A DNA stretch of 64,000 nt from Pseudomonas sp. Fl4BN1 (GCF_009908285.1 NZ_JAAARM010000001.1:248001-312000), one strand, 5' to 3'. Counted from the stretch's first letter, positions 25,424 through 34,948 are shown. The notes: generated by a model not told the origin, from the letters alone. Translations and numbers: made by a program.

Positions 25424-26518
25424 ATGGAAAACCCCGCTCTGCTGTTCCAGCTCCCAGACGATGACACCCTTTACCAGGCGCTTCTGGACCGTGATCCGGC
25501 CTACGAGGGGTTTGCCTTTGTCGGAGTGAAAAGCACCGGCGTGTTTTGCCGCCTGACCTGTGCCGCGCGCAAACCCAAGCGCGAGAACAGCGTGTTTTTC
25601 AGTTCGATCAAGGGCTGTGTCGAAGCGGGATTCCGGGCCTGCCTGCGTTGCCGTCCCCTGGAGCGGGCCGGGGTCCAGGAGCCTTGGGTGCAGACCCTGC
25701 TTGAACAGCTGGAGAACAACGCCGAACGCCGTTGGTACGAGGATGACCTGATCCGCCTGGGGCTGGATCCGTCCACCGTGCGTCGCGCGTTCAAGCGTTA
25801 CTTCGGGGTGACCTTCCTGGAAATGGCCCGCCTGCGGCGTATCGGCCAGGGCATGCAGCAGCTGTCTTCAGGGGAGTCGGTGATCGAGGCGCAGATCAGT
25901 GCCGGCTTTGACTCCGACAGCGGTTTTCGTCGTGCATTCAGTCGTCTGGCGGGTCAGCCGCCATCGAACCTGCGGGGACGCGAGCTACTCAAGGTGGATT
26001 GGCTGCAGACCCCCATCGGCGTGATGCTGGCGGTGGCTGACGCTCAGGTCCTGCATCTGCTGGAGTTCTTCGATCGGCCGGCCTTGGCGAGTGAGTTGCA
26101 GCACCTGCAGAAGAACAGCGGCTCGACCATCGGCTTCGGGCGTTTTGCCCCGATCGATCAGATTGAAGTCGAACTGCGTAGCTATTTCGCTGGTGAGTCA
26201 GTCCACTTCGCCACGCCGTTGGCGATGAATGCCTCGCCCTTTACCCGCACGGTCTGGCAAGCCTTGCGCGCCATTCCCCTGGGCAGCACCTGTAGCTATG
26301 CCGAGGTGGCGAACCAGATCGGTTCGCCGTCTGCGGTGCGTGCAGTGGCCCGGGCCAATGGTGCCAACCAGATCTCCATCGTCATTGCCTGCCATCGGGT
26401 CATTGGCGCCGATGGCTCCCTGACCGGCTACGGCGGCGGCCTGTGGCGCAAGCGCTGGCTGCTGGAGCATGAGCGGCGCACGCTCCAGGCCCTGCTTGAG
26501 AAACAGGCCGTGGCCTGA
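25424..26518 (+). CDS. ada: Ada, bifunctional methylated-DNA repair protein and regulator
   Basis: The 364-residue protein has the N-terminal zinc methyl-acceptor domain with cysteines at 42, 46, 73 and 76 (FCRLTC and CLRCRP), an AraC-type helix-turn-helix (DPSTVRRAFKRYFGVTFLEM), and a C-terminal O6-methylguanine-DNA methyltransferase domain with active site IACHRVIGADGSLTGY. The motif reads ACHRV rather than the commoner PCHRV; the acceptor Cys is intact. In E. coli, methylation of the N-terminal Cys turns Ada into an activator of the adaptive response. It ends 5 bp before the convergent MHS transporter gene. Confidence 0.93.
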   Translation: MENPALLFQLPDDDTLYQALLDRDPAYEGFAFVGVKSTGVFCRLTCAARKPKRENSVFFSSIKGCVEAGFRACLRCRPLERAGVQEPWVQTLLEQLENNAERRWYEDDLIRLGLDPSTVRRAFKRYFGVTFLEMARLRRIGQGMQQLSSGESVIEAQISAGFDSDSGFRRAFSRLAGQPPSNLRGRELLKVDWLQTPIGVMLAVADAQVLHLLEFFDRPALASELQHLQKNSGSTIGFGRFAPIDQIEVELRSYFAGESVHFATPLAMNASPFTRTVWQALRAIPLGSTCSYAEVANQIGSPSAVRAVARANGANQISIVIACHRVIGADGSLTGYGGGLWRKRWLLEHERRTLQALLEKQAVA

Positions 26519-26523
26519 GGGAT

Positions 26524-27951
26524 TCAGCGTGCGGGTTGCAGCTCGCTTTCTGCGGCTGTTTGCTGGCTGCTGGCGTCGTTATCCACAGGACGTAGCAGGG
26601 GCGTGTGGTCCTGCGCCTGTCGAGCCAGTTCGTCGGCGTCCGCCTGCTCTGCGGTGGACAGCTCGGCGGCGTTGTGGCCGATGCGCTTGAGCAGCGCCAG
26701 CATGCACACCAGCGAGACCAGGGTGTAGCAGGCCGAGGCGATGGCCACGCCGACGATGCTGCCGGTGCTGTTGAGAATGCTCTGGGCCAGCACCGGGGTG
26801 GCGCCTCCTACCAATAGCGAGCACAACTGATAGGAGATCGACAGCCCGCTGTAGCGCACCCGGGTCGGAAAGGCCCGGGCCAGGATGCCGCCCACCGCGC
26901 CATAGAACATCGAGTGCGGCACCGTGGCCAGGCACATGCCGAGCACGGCGATCCAGTAGTTGCCGGTCTCCACGGCGAAGAACATCGCCGGCATCAGCAG
27001 CAACTCCGGCACCACCATCAGCACCATCGCCTTGCGCATGTCGATGCGCGAAACCAGCACCGCGCCGAGGGGTTGGGTGATGAACTGCACCACCAGGGCG
27101 ATGACGATCACACTGAGGAAACTGCCTTGGGAGTAGCCCAGTTCCTTGGTGGCCCAGGACAGGGCAAAGGTGCTCTTGAAATAGGTCACGTGGATGATCG
27201 GCAGCACGCCGGCGCCCAGCAGCACTAACCGCCAGTGATCGCGCAGCACTTCGAGAATCGGCAGCTTGACGGTCTTCTTCTGCTCGATCAGGCGCTTCAT
27301 GTCATCAGACTCTTCGAGCTTGAGGCGAATGACCATGCCGACAATCACCAGCAGCGCCGACAGCAGGAAGGGAATGCGCCAGCCCCAGAGCAGAAAGTCC
27401 GGCGTGGGCAGGGCGCTGAGGCCGAAGAACACCAGGGTCGCCAGCAGGTTGCCGGCCGGGGAGCCTTGTTGGGCAAAGGCGGCATACAGGATGCCCTTGC
27501 CCTTGGGCGCGCTTTCGCTGGCGATCAGGATCGCCCCGCCCCATTCGCCGCCCACCGCGATGCCCTGGATGATCCGCAGCGTCACCAGGGCAATCGGCGC
27601 CCAGATGCCGACCTGCAGGTAGCTGGGCAGCAGGCCGATGCAGGTGGTGGCCACGCCCATCATGATCAGGGTGATTACCAGGGTGGTCTTGCGGCCGATC
27701 TTGTCGCCCATGTGGCCGAAGATGATGCCGCCGATGGGGCGGGCGATGAACCCGGCCCATAGGGTCAGGAAGGACAGCAGGGTGGCGGTGCCGGGAGGCA
27801 GGTCGGCGGGGAAGAACACTTTGCCGAACACCAGGGCGGCGGCGATCCCGTAGGCGTAGAAGTCATACCACTCGATGGTGGTGCCGATGAACGAGGCGAT
27901 GCCCGCCTTGCGGGCTTTCTGGTGGGCGGCAGCTTCCTGGGCGGCGGTCAT
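26524..27951 (-). CDS. MHS-family (metabolite:H+ symporter) MFS transporter
   Basis: The 475-residue, 12-helix transporter carries the MHS signatures IGTTIEWYDFYAYG (helix 1), IARPIGGIIFGHMGDKIGRK (loop 2-3) and RIIQGIAVGGEWGGA. Relatives take up organic acids such as shikimate, alpha-ketoglutarate or citrate. The ATG at 27951 is preferred because AGGAG lies six bases upstream. The C-terminal 50 residues are polar. The LysR gene lies directly upstream and the acyl-CoA dehydrogenase/CoA-transferase pair beyond it, so an organic acid is the likely cargo. Confidence 0.85.
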   Translation of the reverse strand: MTAAQEAAAHQKARKAGIASFIGTTIEWYDFYAYGIAAALVFGKVFFPADLPPGTATLLSFLTLWAGFIARPIGGIIFGHMGDKIGRKTTLVITLIMMGVATTCIGLLPSYLQVGIWAPIALVTLRIIQGIAVGGEWGGAILIASESAPKGKGILYAAFAQQGSPAGNLLATLVFFGLSALPTPDFLLWGWRIPFLLSALLVIVGMVIRLKLEESDDMKRLIEQKKTVKLPILEVLRDHWRLVLLGAGVLPIIHVTYFKSTFALSWATKELGYSQGSFLSVIVIALVVQFITQPLGAVLVSRIDMRKAMVLMVVPELLLMPAMFFAVETGNYWIAVLGMCLATVPHSMFYGAVGGILARAFPTRVRYSGLSISYQLCSLLVGGATPVLAQSILNSTGSIVGVAIASACYTLVSLVCMLALLKRIGHNAAELSTAEQADADELARQAQDHTPLLRPVDNDASSQQTAAESELQPAR

Positions 27952-28074
27952 GTTCAACTCCTGCTTGTTATTGTTATGTGCGCCTGCGCCGGGTGCATGG
28001 CTTCGTGCACGGTCCGGCCGCTGGAGCCTATACAGGCGGGAATCGAAAAATATAATGATTAAATCTTATGGTTT

Positions 28075-28092
28075 GATACGTGATTTAGTATC
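28075..28092. promoter_or_regulatory. Possible regulator site upstream of the MHS transporter gene
   Basis: GATAC and GTATC form an inverted repeat around eight bases in the short gap between the MHS and LysR genes. It shares GATA with the stronger LysR-type palindrome at 29019-29043, but the match is weak. Confidence 0.3.
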
Positions 28093-28104
28093 GCGGCGCA
28101 GGGC

Positions 28105-29004
28105 TCAACTGCCCGTGGTTGTGGGTTGCAGCAAAGACTTGAACATCGCCAGGAAACTCTTGGCAGCGGCTGAGGGTTGGCCCGCCGGATGGATCGCCAG
28201 GATCTCGGAAGGGGCGCCGCTGCCTTCGATCTCGCAGTAACGCACGCCAGCCTGGCCGAGCATGGCCAGGGTCTGGGGTACCAGCGCCACCCCCATCTCA
28301 TGCACCACCATCGCCACCACCGTTTGCCAGAGCCGGGTCTCATGGCGGATGCGCGGGCTGAAGCCGGCGGCCACGCAGCGGGCGATGATCAGGTCGTGGT
28401 AGTGCGGTGAGACCTCTCGCGGAAACAGGATGAAATCATCGTTGGCCAACAGCACCAGGTCGATTCGCGTCTGCTGTGCCAGTCGGTGGTTCAGGGGCAG
28501 GCAACAGAGGAAGGGTTCGGCCAGCAGCGGTTCGCTGTGGATACCGGCGGCGAAGGTGCCGCCGTGGACGAAGCCGATATCGATCTGGCCGCGTTGCAGG
28601 GCCTGGGCCTGATCGGCGCTGTTCATTTCCATCAGCACGATCTCGGTGTCCGGGTGATCGCGTTCGAAGGCCTTGACCGCCTGGGGCAGGCCGCGGTGCA
28701 GGATCGAGTTGACGAAGCCCACGCTCAGGCGCCCGGCAAAACCCTCGGCCGAGCGCTGGGTCAGGCGCCGAGCCTGGTCGGCCCGCAGCAGCAGGTAGCG
28801 CGCCTCGTTCAGCAGCACCTGGCCTGCGTTGGTCAGGCTCACGGACTTGTTGTTGCGATTGAGCAATTGGATATCCAGCTGCCCTTCCAGCTTCTTGATA
28901 TCGAAACTCAGCGCCGGTTGCGAGATGCACAGGCGGGCTGCGGCGCGTCCGAAGTGCAGTTCTTCGGCGACCGCGACGAAGTAGCGCAGCTGTTTGAGGT
29001 CCAT
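28105..29004 (-). CDS. LysR-family transcriptional regulator
   Basis: The 299-residue regulator has an N-terminal winged helix (LKQLRYFVAVAEELHFGRAA, CISQPALSFDIKKLE) and a C-terminal periplasmic-binding-like effector domain starting near residue 90 (GRLSVGFVNSILHRGLP). The start codon at 29002-29004 is 111 bp from the divergent acyl-CoA dehydrogenase gene, with a perfect palindrome in between. By the usual LysR logic it activates that operon in response to a pathway metabolite, and perhaps the MHS gene behind it. The ligand is unknown. Confidence 0.92.
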   Translation of the reverse strand: MDLKQLRYFVAVAEELHFGRAAARLCISQPALSFDIKKLEGQLDIQLLNRNNKSVSLTNAGQVLLNEARYLLLRADQARRLTQRSAEGFAGRLSVGFVNSILHRGLPQAVKAFERDHPDTEIVLMEMNSADQAQALQRGQIDIGFVHGGTFAAGIHSEPLLAEPFLCCLPLNHRLAQQTRIDLVLLANDDFILFPREVSPHYHDLIIARCVAAGFSPRIRHETRLWQTVVAMVVHEMGVALVPQTLAMLGQAGVRYCEIEGSGAPSEILAIHPAGQPSAAAKSFLAMFKSLLQPTTTGS

Positions 29005-29018
29005 GATGAGCTCGGCTT

Positions 29019-29043
29019 CTACGATATTGTTTTCTTATCGTAG
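29019..29043. promoter_or_regulatory. LysR operator between the regulator and the acyl-CoA dehydrogenase gene
   Basis: CTACGATA and TATCGTAG form a perfect 8-bp inverted repeat with a 9-bp spacer. It is an interrupted dyad of the size bound by LysR proteins and lies 15 bp upstream of the lysR start. Confidence 0.75.
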
Positions 29044-29115
29044 TTGATGAATTTTGTATTAGATACTTATCAATGGCGGCTCTAGTCTCGGCCTACAAAA
29101 ATCAGGAGATGCGCC

Positions 29116-30837
29116 ATGATCGCCGAGCCTCGCCCCACTGCAGACAGCCTGAATATCCCTGATAGCCGGGGCATCAACCTATTCGAATGTGATGCTGGCC
29201 TGGCCGCGTTGCTCAAGGTCTACCTGCCGTCGACGGTCTACCAGCAGTGGTTGCCCACCTTGCAGCGCCTGGGTGCTCGGGCTGGCGGTGAACTGGATGT
29301 GCTGGCCCTGTCCGCCGACAAGAACCCGCCGGTTCTGCAACCGCGCACCCGCCGTGGCGAGAACCTGCAAAGCATCGCCAAGCATCCAGACTACGTGGCC
29401 CTGGAACGAGTCGCCTACGCCGAACTGGGCCTGGCCGCCATGAGCCATCGCCCCGACAGCCCTGTGCCGTTGATCAAATATGCCCTGACCTATCTGTTCG
29501 TCCAGGCTGAATTCGGCCTGTGCTGCCCGGTCAGCATGACCGACTCCCTGACTCGCACTTTGCGCAAGTTCGGCGCACCGGAACTGGTGGAGCGCTACCT
29601 GCCGCAGTTGCAATCGCAGGATTTCGAGCAGCTGTTCCAAGGGGCGATGTTCATGACTGAACAGGCCGCTGGCTCCGATGTCTCGCGCACTGAAACCCGA
29701 GCCCGGCTGGAGGGCGGCCAATGGCGCCTGTTCGGGGAAAAGTGGTTCTGCTCCAACCCGGATGCCGACCTGGCCATGGTCCTGGCGCGCCCGGAAGACG
29801 CCCCAGAGGGCATGGCCGGGGTCAGTTTGTTCCTGCTGCCGAAAATCCTGGCGGATGGTTCGCGCAATCACTACCGGATCCAGCGCCTGAAGGACAAGCT
29901 GGGCAGCCGTTCCATGGCGAGCGGCGAGATTACCCTGGAAGGCGCTAGTGCCTACTTGATCGGTGAGGTCGGCCGCGGTTTCCAGCAGATGGCCGACATG
30001 ATCAACATGTCACGGCTGTCCAACGGCGTGCGGGCGGCGGGATTGATGCGTCGCGGGCTTAATGAAGCGCTGTTCATCGCGCGCCAGCGCCGGGCCTTCG
30101 GCAAGCACCTGATAGAGATGCCGCTGATGCAGCGCCAGTTGCTGAAGATGATGCTGCCCACCGAACAGGCGCGCTCGATGTTCATGCAGATCGCCAGCTT
30201 GCTGCCCCGGGCCGATGGCGGTGACGACGCGGCGCGCAAGTGCGTGCGAATTCTCACGCCGCTGATCAAGTTCCGCGCTTGCCGGGATGCCCGACGGGTC
30301 ACCGGCGATGCCATGGAAGTGCGCGGCGGGGTTGGCTACATCGAGGAGTGGAGCGATGCCCGGCTGGTGCGCGATGCACATTTGGGGTCGATCTGGGAGG
30401 GCACCAGCAACATCGTGGCCCTCGACATTGCCCGAGCGGTAACCCGTGAACAGGCACTGGAATCCTTGCAAGGCCATCTGGCCGGATTGTTGGCCGAAGC
30501 CGATTTGCCCGAGGCCAGCCGCCGGCAGTTCGACTCGGCCTTGCTGCGCACCGTGACCTGCTTTCATGCGGTGGCGCAACAACGCCGGGATGAGCAGGTG
30601 CGGCAGGCTGGCAGTGTGCTCTATCACCTGGCCAGTGCGATCTTCATGGCCTGGGAGGCCACGCGTCAGGCACCGGATTATCGCCGCCTGGCCCTGGCGC
30701 ATCTGGTGCTGGTGCACAAGGTCTTGCCGCGCGATCCCCTGGGCCTGGAGCCCAGCATCGACGCCGGGCTGCTGGCGCGCCTGGCCAATGAAAGCCCGCT
30801 GTCGCAAGCCGAGGCCCTGCAGTTGCTGCCGGCCTGA
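29116..30837 (+). CDS. AidB-like acyl-CoA dehydrogenase
   Basis: The 573-residue flavoprotein resembles the AidB branch of acyl-CoA dehydrogenases: MTEQAAGSDVSRTETRA, LFGEKWFCSNPDADLAMVL, RLKDKLGSRSMASGEI and AMEVRGGVGYIEEWSDARLV closely parallel the corresponding E. coli AidB segments. AidB itself is a DNA-alkylation response protein, but many relatives are catabolic. Here the next gene is a CoA-transferase, which favours oxidation of an acyl-CoA. It is about 2.6 kb from ada. The substrate cannot be named from sequence. Confidence 0.82.
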   Translation: MIAEPRPTADSLNIPDSRGINLFECDAGLAALLKVYLPSTVYQQWLPTLQRLGARAGGELDVLALSADKNPPVLQPRTRRGENLQSIAKHPDYVALERVAYAELGLAAMSHRPDSPVPLIKYALTYLFVQAEFGLCCPVSMTDSLTRTLRKFGAPELVERYLPQLQSQDFEQLFQGAMFMTEQAAGSDVSRTETRARLEGGQWRLFGEKWFCSNPDADLAMVLARPEDAPEGMAGVSLFLLPKILADGSRNHYRIQRLKDKLGSRSMASGEITLEGASAYLIGEVGRGFQQMADMINMSRLSNGVRAAGLMRRGLNEALFIARQRRAFGKHLIEMPLMQRQLLKMMLPTEQARSMFMQIASLLPRADGGDDAARKCVRILTPLIKFRACRDARRVTGDAMEVRGGVGYIEEWSDARLVRDAHLGSIWEGTSNIVALDIARAVTREQALESLQGHLAGLLAEADLPEASRRQFDSALLRTVTCFHAVAQQRRDEQVRQAGSVLYHLASAIFMAWEATRQAPDYRRLALAHLVLVHKVLPRDPLGLEPSIDAGLLARLANESPLSQAEALQLLPA

Positions 30838-30872
30838 ATGGCCGGCCCTTTCCGATTTGCCGGAGTACATTC

Positions 30873-32060
30873 ATGACGCTTGCCCAAGGGGCCCTGACAG
30901 GCCTGAAAGTCATCGACCTCAGCCGTGTGCTGGGCGGTCCCTACTGTTCCCAGGCGCTGGCCGACCATGGTGCGCAGGTGATCAAGCTGGAGCCGTTGAG
31001 TGGCGACGAGACCCGGGGCTGGGGGCCGCCTTTCGAAGGGGTCGATGCTGCGTATTTTCGGGGTATCAACCGCAACAAGCAGGGGATTGCCGTTGACCTG
31101 TCCCGTCCCGAAGGGCTGGCGTTGCTGATGCAATTGCTGGAAGACGCCGATGTGCTGGTCGAGAACTTCAAGCCCGGCACTCTGCTGCGCTGGGGGATCG
31201 GCTACAGCGAGGTGCTGAGCCAGCGCTTTCCAGGACTGATTCACTGCGCGATTTCCGGTTTTGGCGGTGACGGTCCCCTGGGAGGCCTGCCCGGGTATGA
31301 CGCGGTGATCCAGGCCATGGCCGGCTTGATGAGTGTCAATGGCGAAGGCGAGGGCGGGCCGCTGCGGATCGGTCTGCCAATTGTCGACATGGTCACTGGC
31401 CTGAATGCTCTGGCGGGGATCCTCCTGGCGCTCAACGAGCGTCAGCGCAGCGGCCTCGGGCAGTCACTGGATATCTCCTTGTACGACTGTGGCGTATCGC
31501 TGTTGCATCCGCATTTGCCGAACTATTTTGCCTCTGGCAAAACGCCACAGCGCACCGGTAATGCCCATCCCAACATTGCTCCATACGACAGCTATCGCAC
31601 TGCTGGCGAACCGATCTTCCTTGCGGTTGGCAACGATCGACAGTTCGCCAGGTTGTGTCAGGAACTGGGGGCCAGTGAGTTGCTGGAAGACCCACGCTTT
31701 ACCGACAACGGCCAGCGTTCGGTCAATCGCCAGGCATTGAAGCAGGCTCTGGAGCATTATCTGGCCGCCCACGACGGTGCGTTGCTAGCGCCGCGACTGA
31801 TTGGCCTGGGTGTGCCTTGCGGTTCGATCGCCACCGTTGACCAGGTGGTGGCCCATCCCCACACCCGTCATCGAGGGTTGCTGGTGGAGATCGGCGACTA
31901 TCGGGGCATTGGTTCTCCAGTGAAGCTCTCGCGGACGCCGGCCAGTTATCGCAGTGCGCCGCCGACATTGGGGCAGCACACCCGCGGAGTACTGGAGGGG
32001 CTCGGGCTGGATGCGCCGACGATTGCCAAGCTATTGGCCAGCGGGGTGGTGCGCGGTTGA
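30873..32060 (+). CDS. Class III (CaiB/BaiF) CoA-transferase
   Basis: The 395-residue enzyme shows the family hallmarks: N-terminal LKVIDLSRVLGGPYCSQALA, RNKQGIAVDLSRPEG, and the catalytic Asp143 in GGLPGYDAVIQAMAGLM. Members transfer CoA between carboxylic acids through an enzyme-bound anhydride. It begins 35 bp after the acyl-CoA dehydrogenase with CGGAG upstream and is clearly in the same operon. It probably activates the acid imported by the nearby MHS carrier. Confidence 0.9.
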   Translation: MTLAQGALTGLKVIDLSRVLGGPYCSQALADHGAQVIKLEPLSGDETRGWGPPFEGVDAAYFRGINRNKQGIAVDLSRPEGLALLMQLLEDADVLVENFKPGTLLRWGIGYSEVLSQRFPGLIHCAISGFGGDGPLGGLPGYDAVIQAMAGLMSVNGEGEGGPLRIGLPIVDMVTGLNALAGILLALNERQRSGLGQSLDISLYDCGVSLLHPHLPNYFASGKTPQRTGNAHPNIAPYDSYRTAGEPIFLAVGNDRQFARLCQELGASELLEDPRFTDNGQRSVNRQALKQALEHYLAAHDGALLAPRLIGLGVPCGSIATVDQVVAHPHTRHRGLLVEIGDYRGIGSPVKLSRTPASYRSAPPTLGQHTRGVLEGLGLDAPTIAKLLASGVVRG

Positions 32061-32073
32061 GGCGTGCGTGGGG

Positions 32074-32580
32074 TCAAGGTCGACGGGTTCGCAGCAGGGT
32101 GAAGGTGACGTCCGGACTCTGCTGCAAGACCCGTTCGCCATCGAGGACCTGGACAGCCAGGCGATGCTGGCCACGGTTGAGGTTCACCAGCTGCAGGCCT
32201 GGCCCCGGGCTGGCGCGGCCATAGGGTTTGTCGTCCAGCAACAGGCGTAGGCGATGAGGTGCCTGCAGGCCTGGTTGCAACTCCACTTGCACGCTGAAGC
32301 TGCCATTGTTGGCCCGCAAGGCCCCGTGCTCTGGCACTCCGCTCAGCTCCAGCCGGGCGTAGGGCTGCTCCGACGTGGGCGGTGCCGCTCGCGGCGTTTC
32401 CCGGGGGAGTGGCACAGGGCTCTGGATGCGATTGGGTGCGGGTGTTTCGATTGACTGGTACGCAGTCTTTGGCGGCTGGTCGCTGTAGGCGCGATGGCCC
32501 GCGGCATCGGTGTACTGGTAGATCTCGGCAATGGCTGGCAGAGCCGTTATCCACAGCAGGCAAAAGACGGTGACGCGCAT
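32074..32580 (-). CDS. DUF4124 domain protein, exported
   Basis: The 168-residue protein has a signal peptide (RVTVFCLLWITALPAIAE) and an N-terminal DUF4124 domain, recognised by IYQYTDAAGHRAYSDQPP. A proline-rich linker leads to a C-terminal beta-rich region. The family is common in the envelope of pseudomonads; no biochemical function is established. The ATG at 32580 was chosen because it begins at the signal peptide. It is convergent with the CoA-transferase gene. Confidence 0.85.
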   Translation of the reverse strand: MRVTVFCLLWITALPAIAEIYQYTDAAGHRAYSDQPPKTAYQSIETPAPNRIQSPVPLPRETPRAAPPTSEQPYARLELSGVPEHGALRANNGSFSVQVELQPGLQAPHRLRLLLDDKPYGRASPGPGLQLVNLNRGQHRLAVQVLDGERVLQQSPDVTFTLLRTRRP

Positions 32581-32657
32581 GACCTTGATCCTGGCCGCCG
32601 GGGCCTTTGCTTGAAAGGCTCCAGCATAGGGCGCAGGGCCGATTGGCCCGGCCGTGG

Positions 32658-33212
32658 TTAACCTTTGAACACACATAACTCGGCCGTGGCCCGGACCATC
32701 GCCAGTTGGCGCAGTGGGTCGTTGCTGCTGGCCCTGTTGGCCTGGGCCAGCCATTGCGGGCATTGAGCGTCACTGCGATGAGGGCTGAAATCGGCCAGTT
32801 GCTGCAGCAGGCGTTTTTGTAACTGATCGAGTTGCGGGCGGATCTGCCCAACCAGATCCGCCCGTGGCGTATCAGGCGCCTTGCCTTGCAGATGCCAGGC
32901 GGAAAGCCTGGCGTACTGCACCAGCTTGTTGGCTTCGATCTGGGCGGCGAAGAATGGCGCGACCACCTCCTGGTTCAGGTGATAGACGGCGGCCTGGGCT
33001 GAGGCCCCGGCAATCACCTGCTGTTCCCTGGAGCGGTCTTCCACGGCTTTGTGGCTGTCCCATTTGCTCAGGGCTACTTGATCGGCAATGTCCAGACGTT
33101 CGCCAATGCTGCCCAGCAACGGGGCCAGGGAGGCTGGGGCGTCGGCGGCGCAGGCTGCTGTGGCAAACAGGCTGCAGGTCAGTGTCAGGCATAGCGTGAG
33201 GCGTGAGGTCAT
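32658..33212 (-). CDS. Exported chorismate mutase, AroQ-gamma type
   Basis: The 184-residue precursor starts with a signal peptide (LTLCLTLTCSLFATAACAAD). The mature all-helical domain has the AroQ pattern: ERLDIADQVALSKWD, then DRSREQQVI, and later LNQEVVAPFFAAQIEANKLVQY. Two cysteines in the last 35 residues (QCPQW and ELCVF) are placed for a disulfide. Periplasmic AroQ-gamma enzymes convert chorismate to prephenate outside the cytosol; the purpose is unsettled. The ATG at 33212 begins the signal peptide. Confidence 0.85.
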   Translation of the reverse strand: MTSRLTLCLTLTCSLFATAACAADAPASLAPLLGSIGERLDIADQVALSKWDSHKAVEDRSREQQVIAGASAQAAVYHLNQEVVAPFFAAQIEANKLVQYARLSAWHLQGKAPDTPRADLVGQIRPQLDQLQKRLLQQLADFSPHRSDAQCPQWLAQANRASSNDPLRQLAMVRATAELCVFKG

Positions 33213-33332
33213 GGGCGAGCTCGGCTGTTCAATAGAGTGGCGCCCATGATGCACGCAACTGCCCTGGGCGGTGCAAACTTGCGTCCCTGAAAGCGCTCTC
33301 GCCACAAAAGCCTCCTGCGCTATTGCAGGCAT

Positions 33333-33361
33333 AAAAAAAGGCCTCCCGAAGGAGGCCTTTT
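33333..33361 (-). terminator. Terminator of glnA
   Basis: AAAAGGCCTCC and GGAGGCCTTTT flank the tetraloop CGAA, with a seven-T run on the minus strand, 31 bp after the glnA stop. Confidence 0.9.
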
Positions 33362-33391
33362 GATCACGCGGCTTGCGCCGGCGCTACCGGA

Positions 33392-34798
33392 TCAGCAGCT
33401 GTAGTACAGCTCGTATTCCAGTGGGTGTACGAAGGTCCGGACCTTGATTTCTTCTTCGCTTTTCAGAGCGATGTAAGCGTCGATGAAGTCGTCGCTGAAA
33501 ACGCCGCCTTTGGTCAGGAACGCCCGACCTTTGTCCAGCTCTTCCAGGGCTTCTTTCAGGCTGCCGCAAACTTGTGGGATCTCTTTGGCCTCTTCAGGCG
33601 GCAGGTCGTACAGGTTTTTGTCAGCTGCGTCGCCAGGGTGGATCTTGTTCTGGATGCCGTCCAGGCCAGCCATCAGCAGGGCAGCGAAGCCCAGGTACGG
33701 GTTGGCTGCTGGATCCGGGAAGCGGGCTTCGATACGGCGAGCGCGAGGGCTGGACACGTAAGGAATCCGGATCGAAGCGGAGCGGTTGCGCGCCGAGTAG
33801 GCCAACATTACCGGTGCTTCGAAACCTGGGACCAGACGCTTGTAGGAGTTGGTCGACGGGTTGGTGAAGCCGTTCAGGGCCTTACCGTGCTTGATGATGC
33901 CGCCGATGAAGTACAGGGCGGTATCGGACAGGCCGGCATAACCTTCGCCAGCGAAGGTGTTCTTGCCATCTTTGGCGATGGACAGGTGAACGTGCATACC
34001 CGAACCGTTGTCGCCGTACAGAGGCTTGGGCATGAAGGTCGCGGTGCGGCCGTAGGCCACGGCAACGTTGTGTACGCAGTATTTCAGGGTCTGAACTTCG
34101 TCAGCCTTGGTGACCAGGGTGTTGAACTTCACACCGATCTCGTTCTGGCCGGCAGTCGCCACTTCGTGGTGGTGAACTTCGATGACCAGGCCCATTTCTT
34201 CCATGGCGTTGCACATGGAGGTACGGATTTCGTGGTCGTGGTCGAACGGCGGAACCGGGAAGTAGCCGCCTTTGATACCTGGACGGTGGCCATGGTTGCC
34301 GCCTTCCACGTCCTGGTCGGACATCCACGAACCCTGGTCGGAGAAGATCTTGAACATCGAGCCGGAGATGTCGGACTTGAACTTCACCTGGTCGAAGATG
34401 AAGAACTCAGGCTCCGGGCCTACGAATACGGTGTCGCCGATACCGGTGGACTTCAGGTACTCCTCGGCACGCTTGGCGATCGCACGCGGGTCGCGGTCGT
34501 AGCCTTGCATGGTCGAAGGTTCGATCACGTCGCAGACCAGGATCAGGGTCGGCTCTTCGGTGAACGGGTCGAGTACGGCGGTGGTGTCGTCCGGCATCAG
34601 GATCATGTCGGAGGCTTCGATGCCTTTCCAGCCAGCGATGGAGGAACCGTCGAACATCTTGCCTTCTTCGAAGAAGGCGTCATCCAGGGCATCACGGGCC
34701 GGCATGGTCACGTGATGTTGAGTGCCCTTGGTGTCTGTGAAGCGCAGATCAATCCATTTGACGTCATGATCTTTGATGAGTTGAACCGACTTCGACAT
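33392..34798 (-). CDS. glnA: GlnA, type I glutamine synthetase
   Basis: GlnA makes glutamine from glutamate and ammonia. The 468-residue subunit of the dodecamer has [17 protein letters not shown], the metal-ligand stretch [19 protein letters not shown] [13 protein letters not shown], and the adenylylation site Tyr397 in [14 protein letters not shown], so activity is likely controlled by GlnE. The ATG at 34798 follows GGAGGA. A sigma54 promoter lies about 100 bp upstream, with NtrC-like sites further up. Confidence 0.98.
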   Translation of the reverse strand: MSKSVQLIKDHDVKWIDLRFTDTKGTQHHVTMPARDALDDAFFEEGKMFDGSSIAGWKGIEASDMILMPDDTTAVLDPFTEEPTLILVCDVIEPSTMQGYDRDPRAIAKRAEEYLKSTGIGDTVFVGPEPEFFIFDQVKFKSDISGSMFKIFSDQGSWMSDQDVEGGNHGHRPGIKGGYFPVPPFDHDHEIRTSMCNAMEEMGLVIEVHHHEVATAGQNEIGVKFNTLVTKADEVQTLKYCVHNVAVAYGRTATFMPKPLYGDNGSGMHVHLSIAKDGKNTFAGEGYAGLSDTALYFIGGIIKHGKALNGFTNPSTNSYKRLVPGFEAPVMLAYSARNRSASIRIPYVSSPRARRIEARFPDPAANPYLGFAALLMAGLDGIQNKIHPGDAADKNLYDLPPEEAKEIPQVCGSLKEALEELDKGRAFLTKGGVFSDDFIDAYIALKSEEEIKVRTFVHPLEYELYYSC

Positions 34799-34896
34799 AG
34801 TGTCCTCCGGGTGGCTTCGGGCTGGTGTTGGAGTGCCCTTAGAATGTGGGTGATGCCGGCGCGAATACTCTGCCATGGCAACCTGCCTCACAAGGG

Positions 34897-34912
34897 AGCA
34901 AATTGCATGCCA
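34897..34912 (-). promoter_or_regulatory. Sigma54 promoter of glnA
   Basis: Minus-strand TGGCATGCAATTTGCT matches TGGCACGN4TTGCW at all but one base, with -24 GG and -12 GC correctly spaced. The expected start near 34886 gives a leader of about 90 nt. Confidence 0.88.
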
Positions 34913-34932
34913 GTGCCCCGAGATGGGTTTTC

Positions 34933-34948
34933 TGCCCCAAAATCACGC
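34933..34948. promoter_or_regulatory. Weak NtrC-like site upstream of glnA
   Basis: TGCCCCAAAATCACGC keeps most of the left half and the AAAAT centre of the NtrC consensus but has a degenerate right half. It lies close to the sigma54 promoter. Confidence 0.4.
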
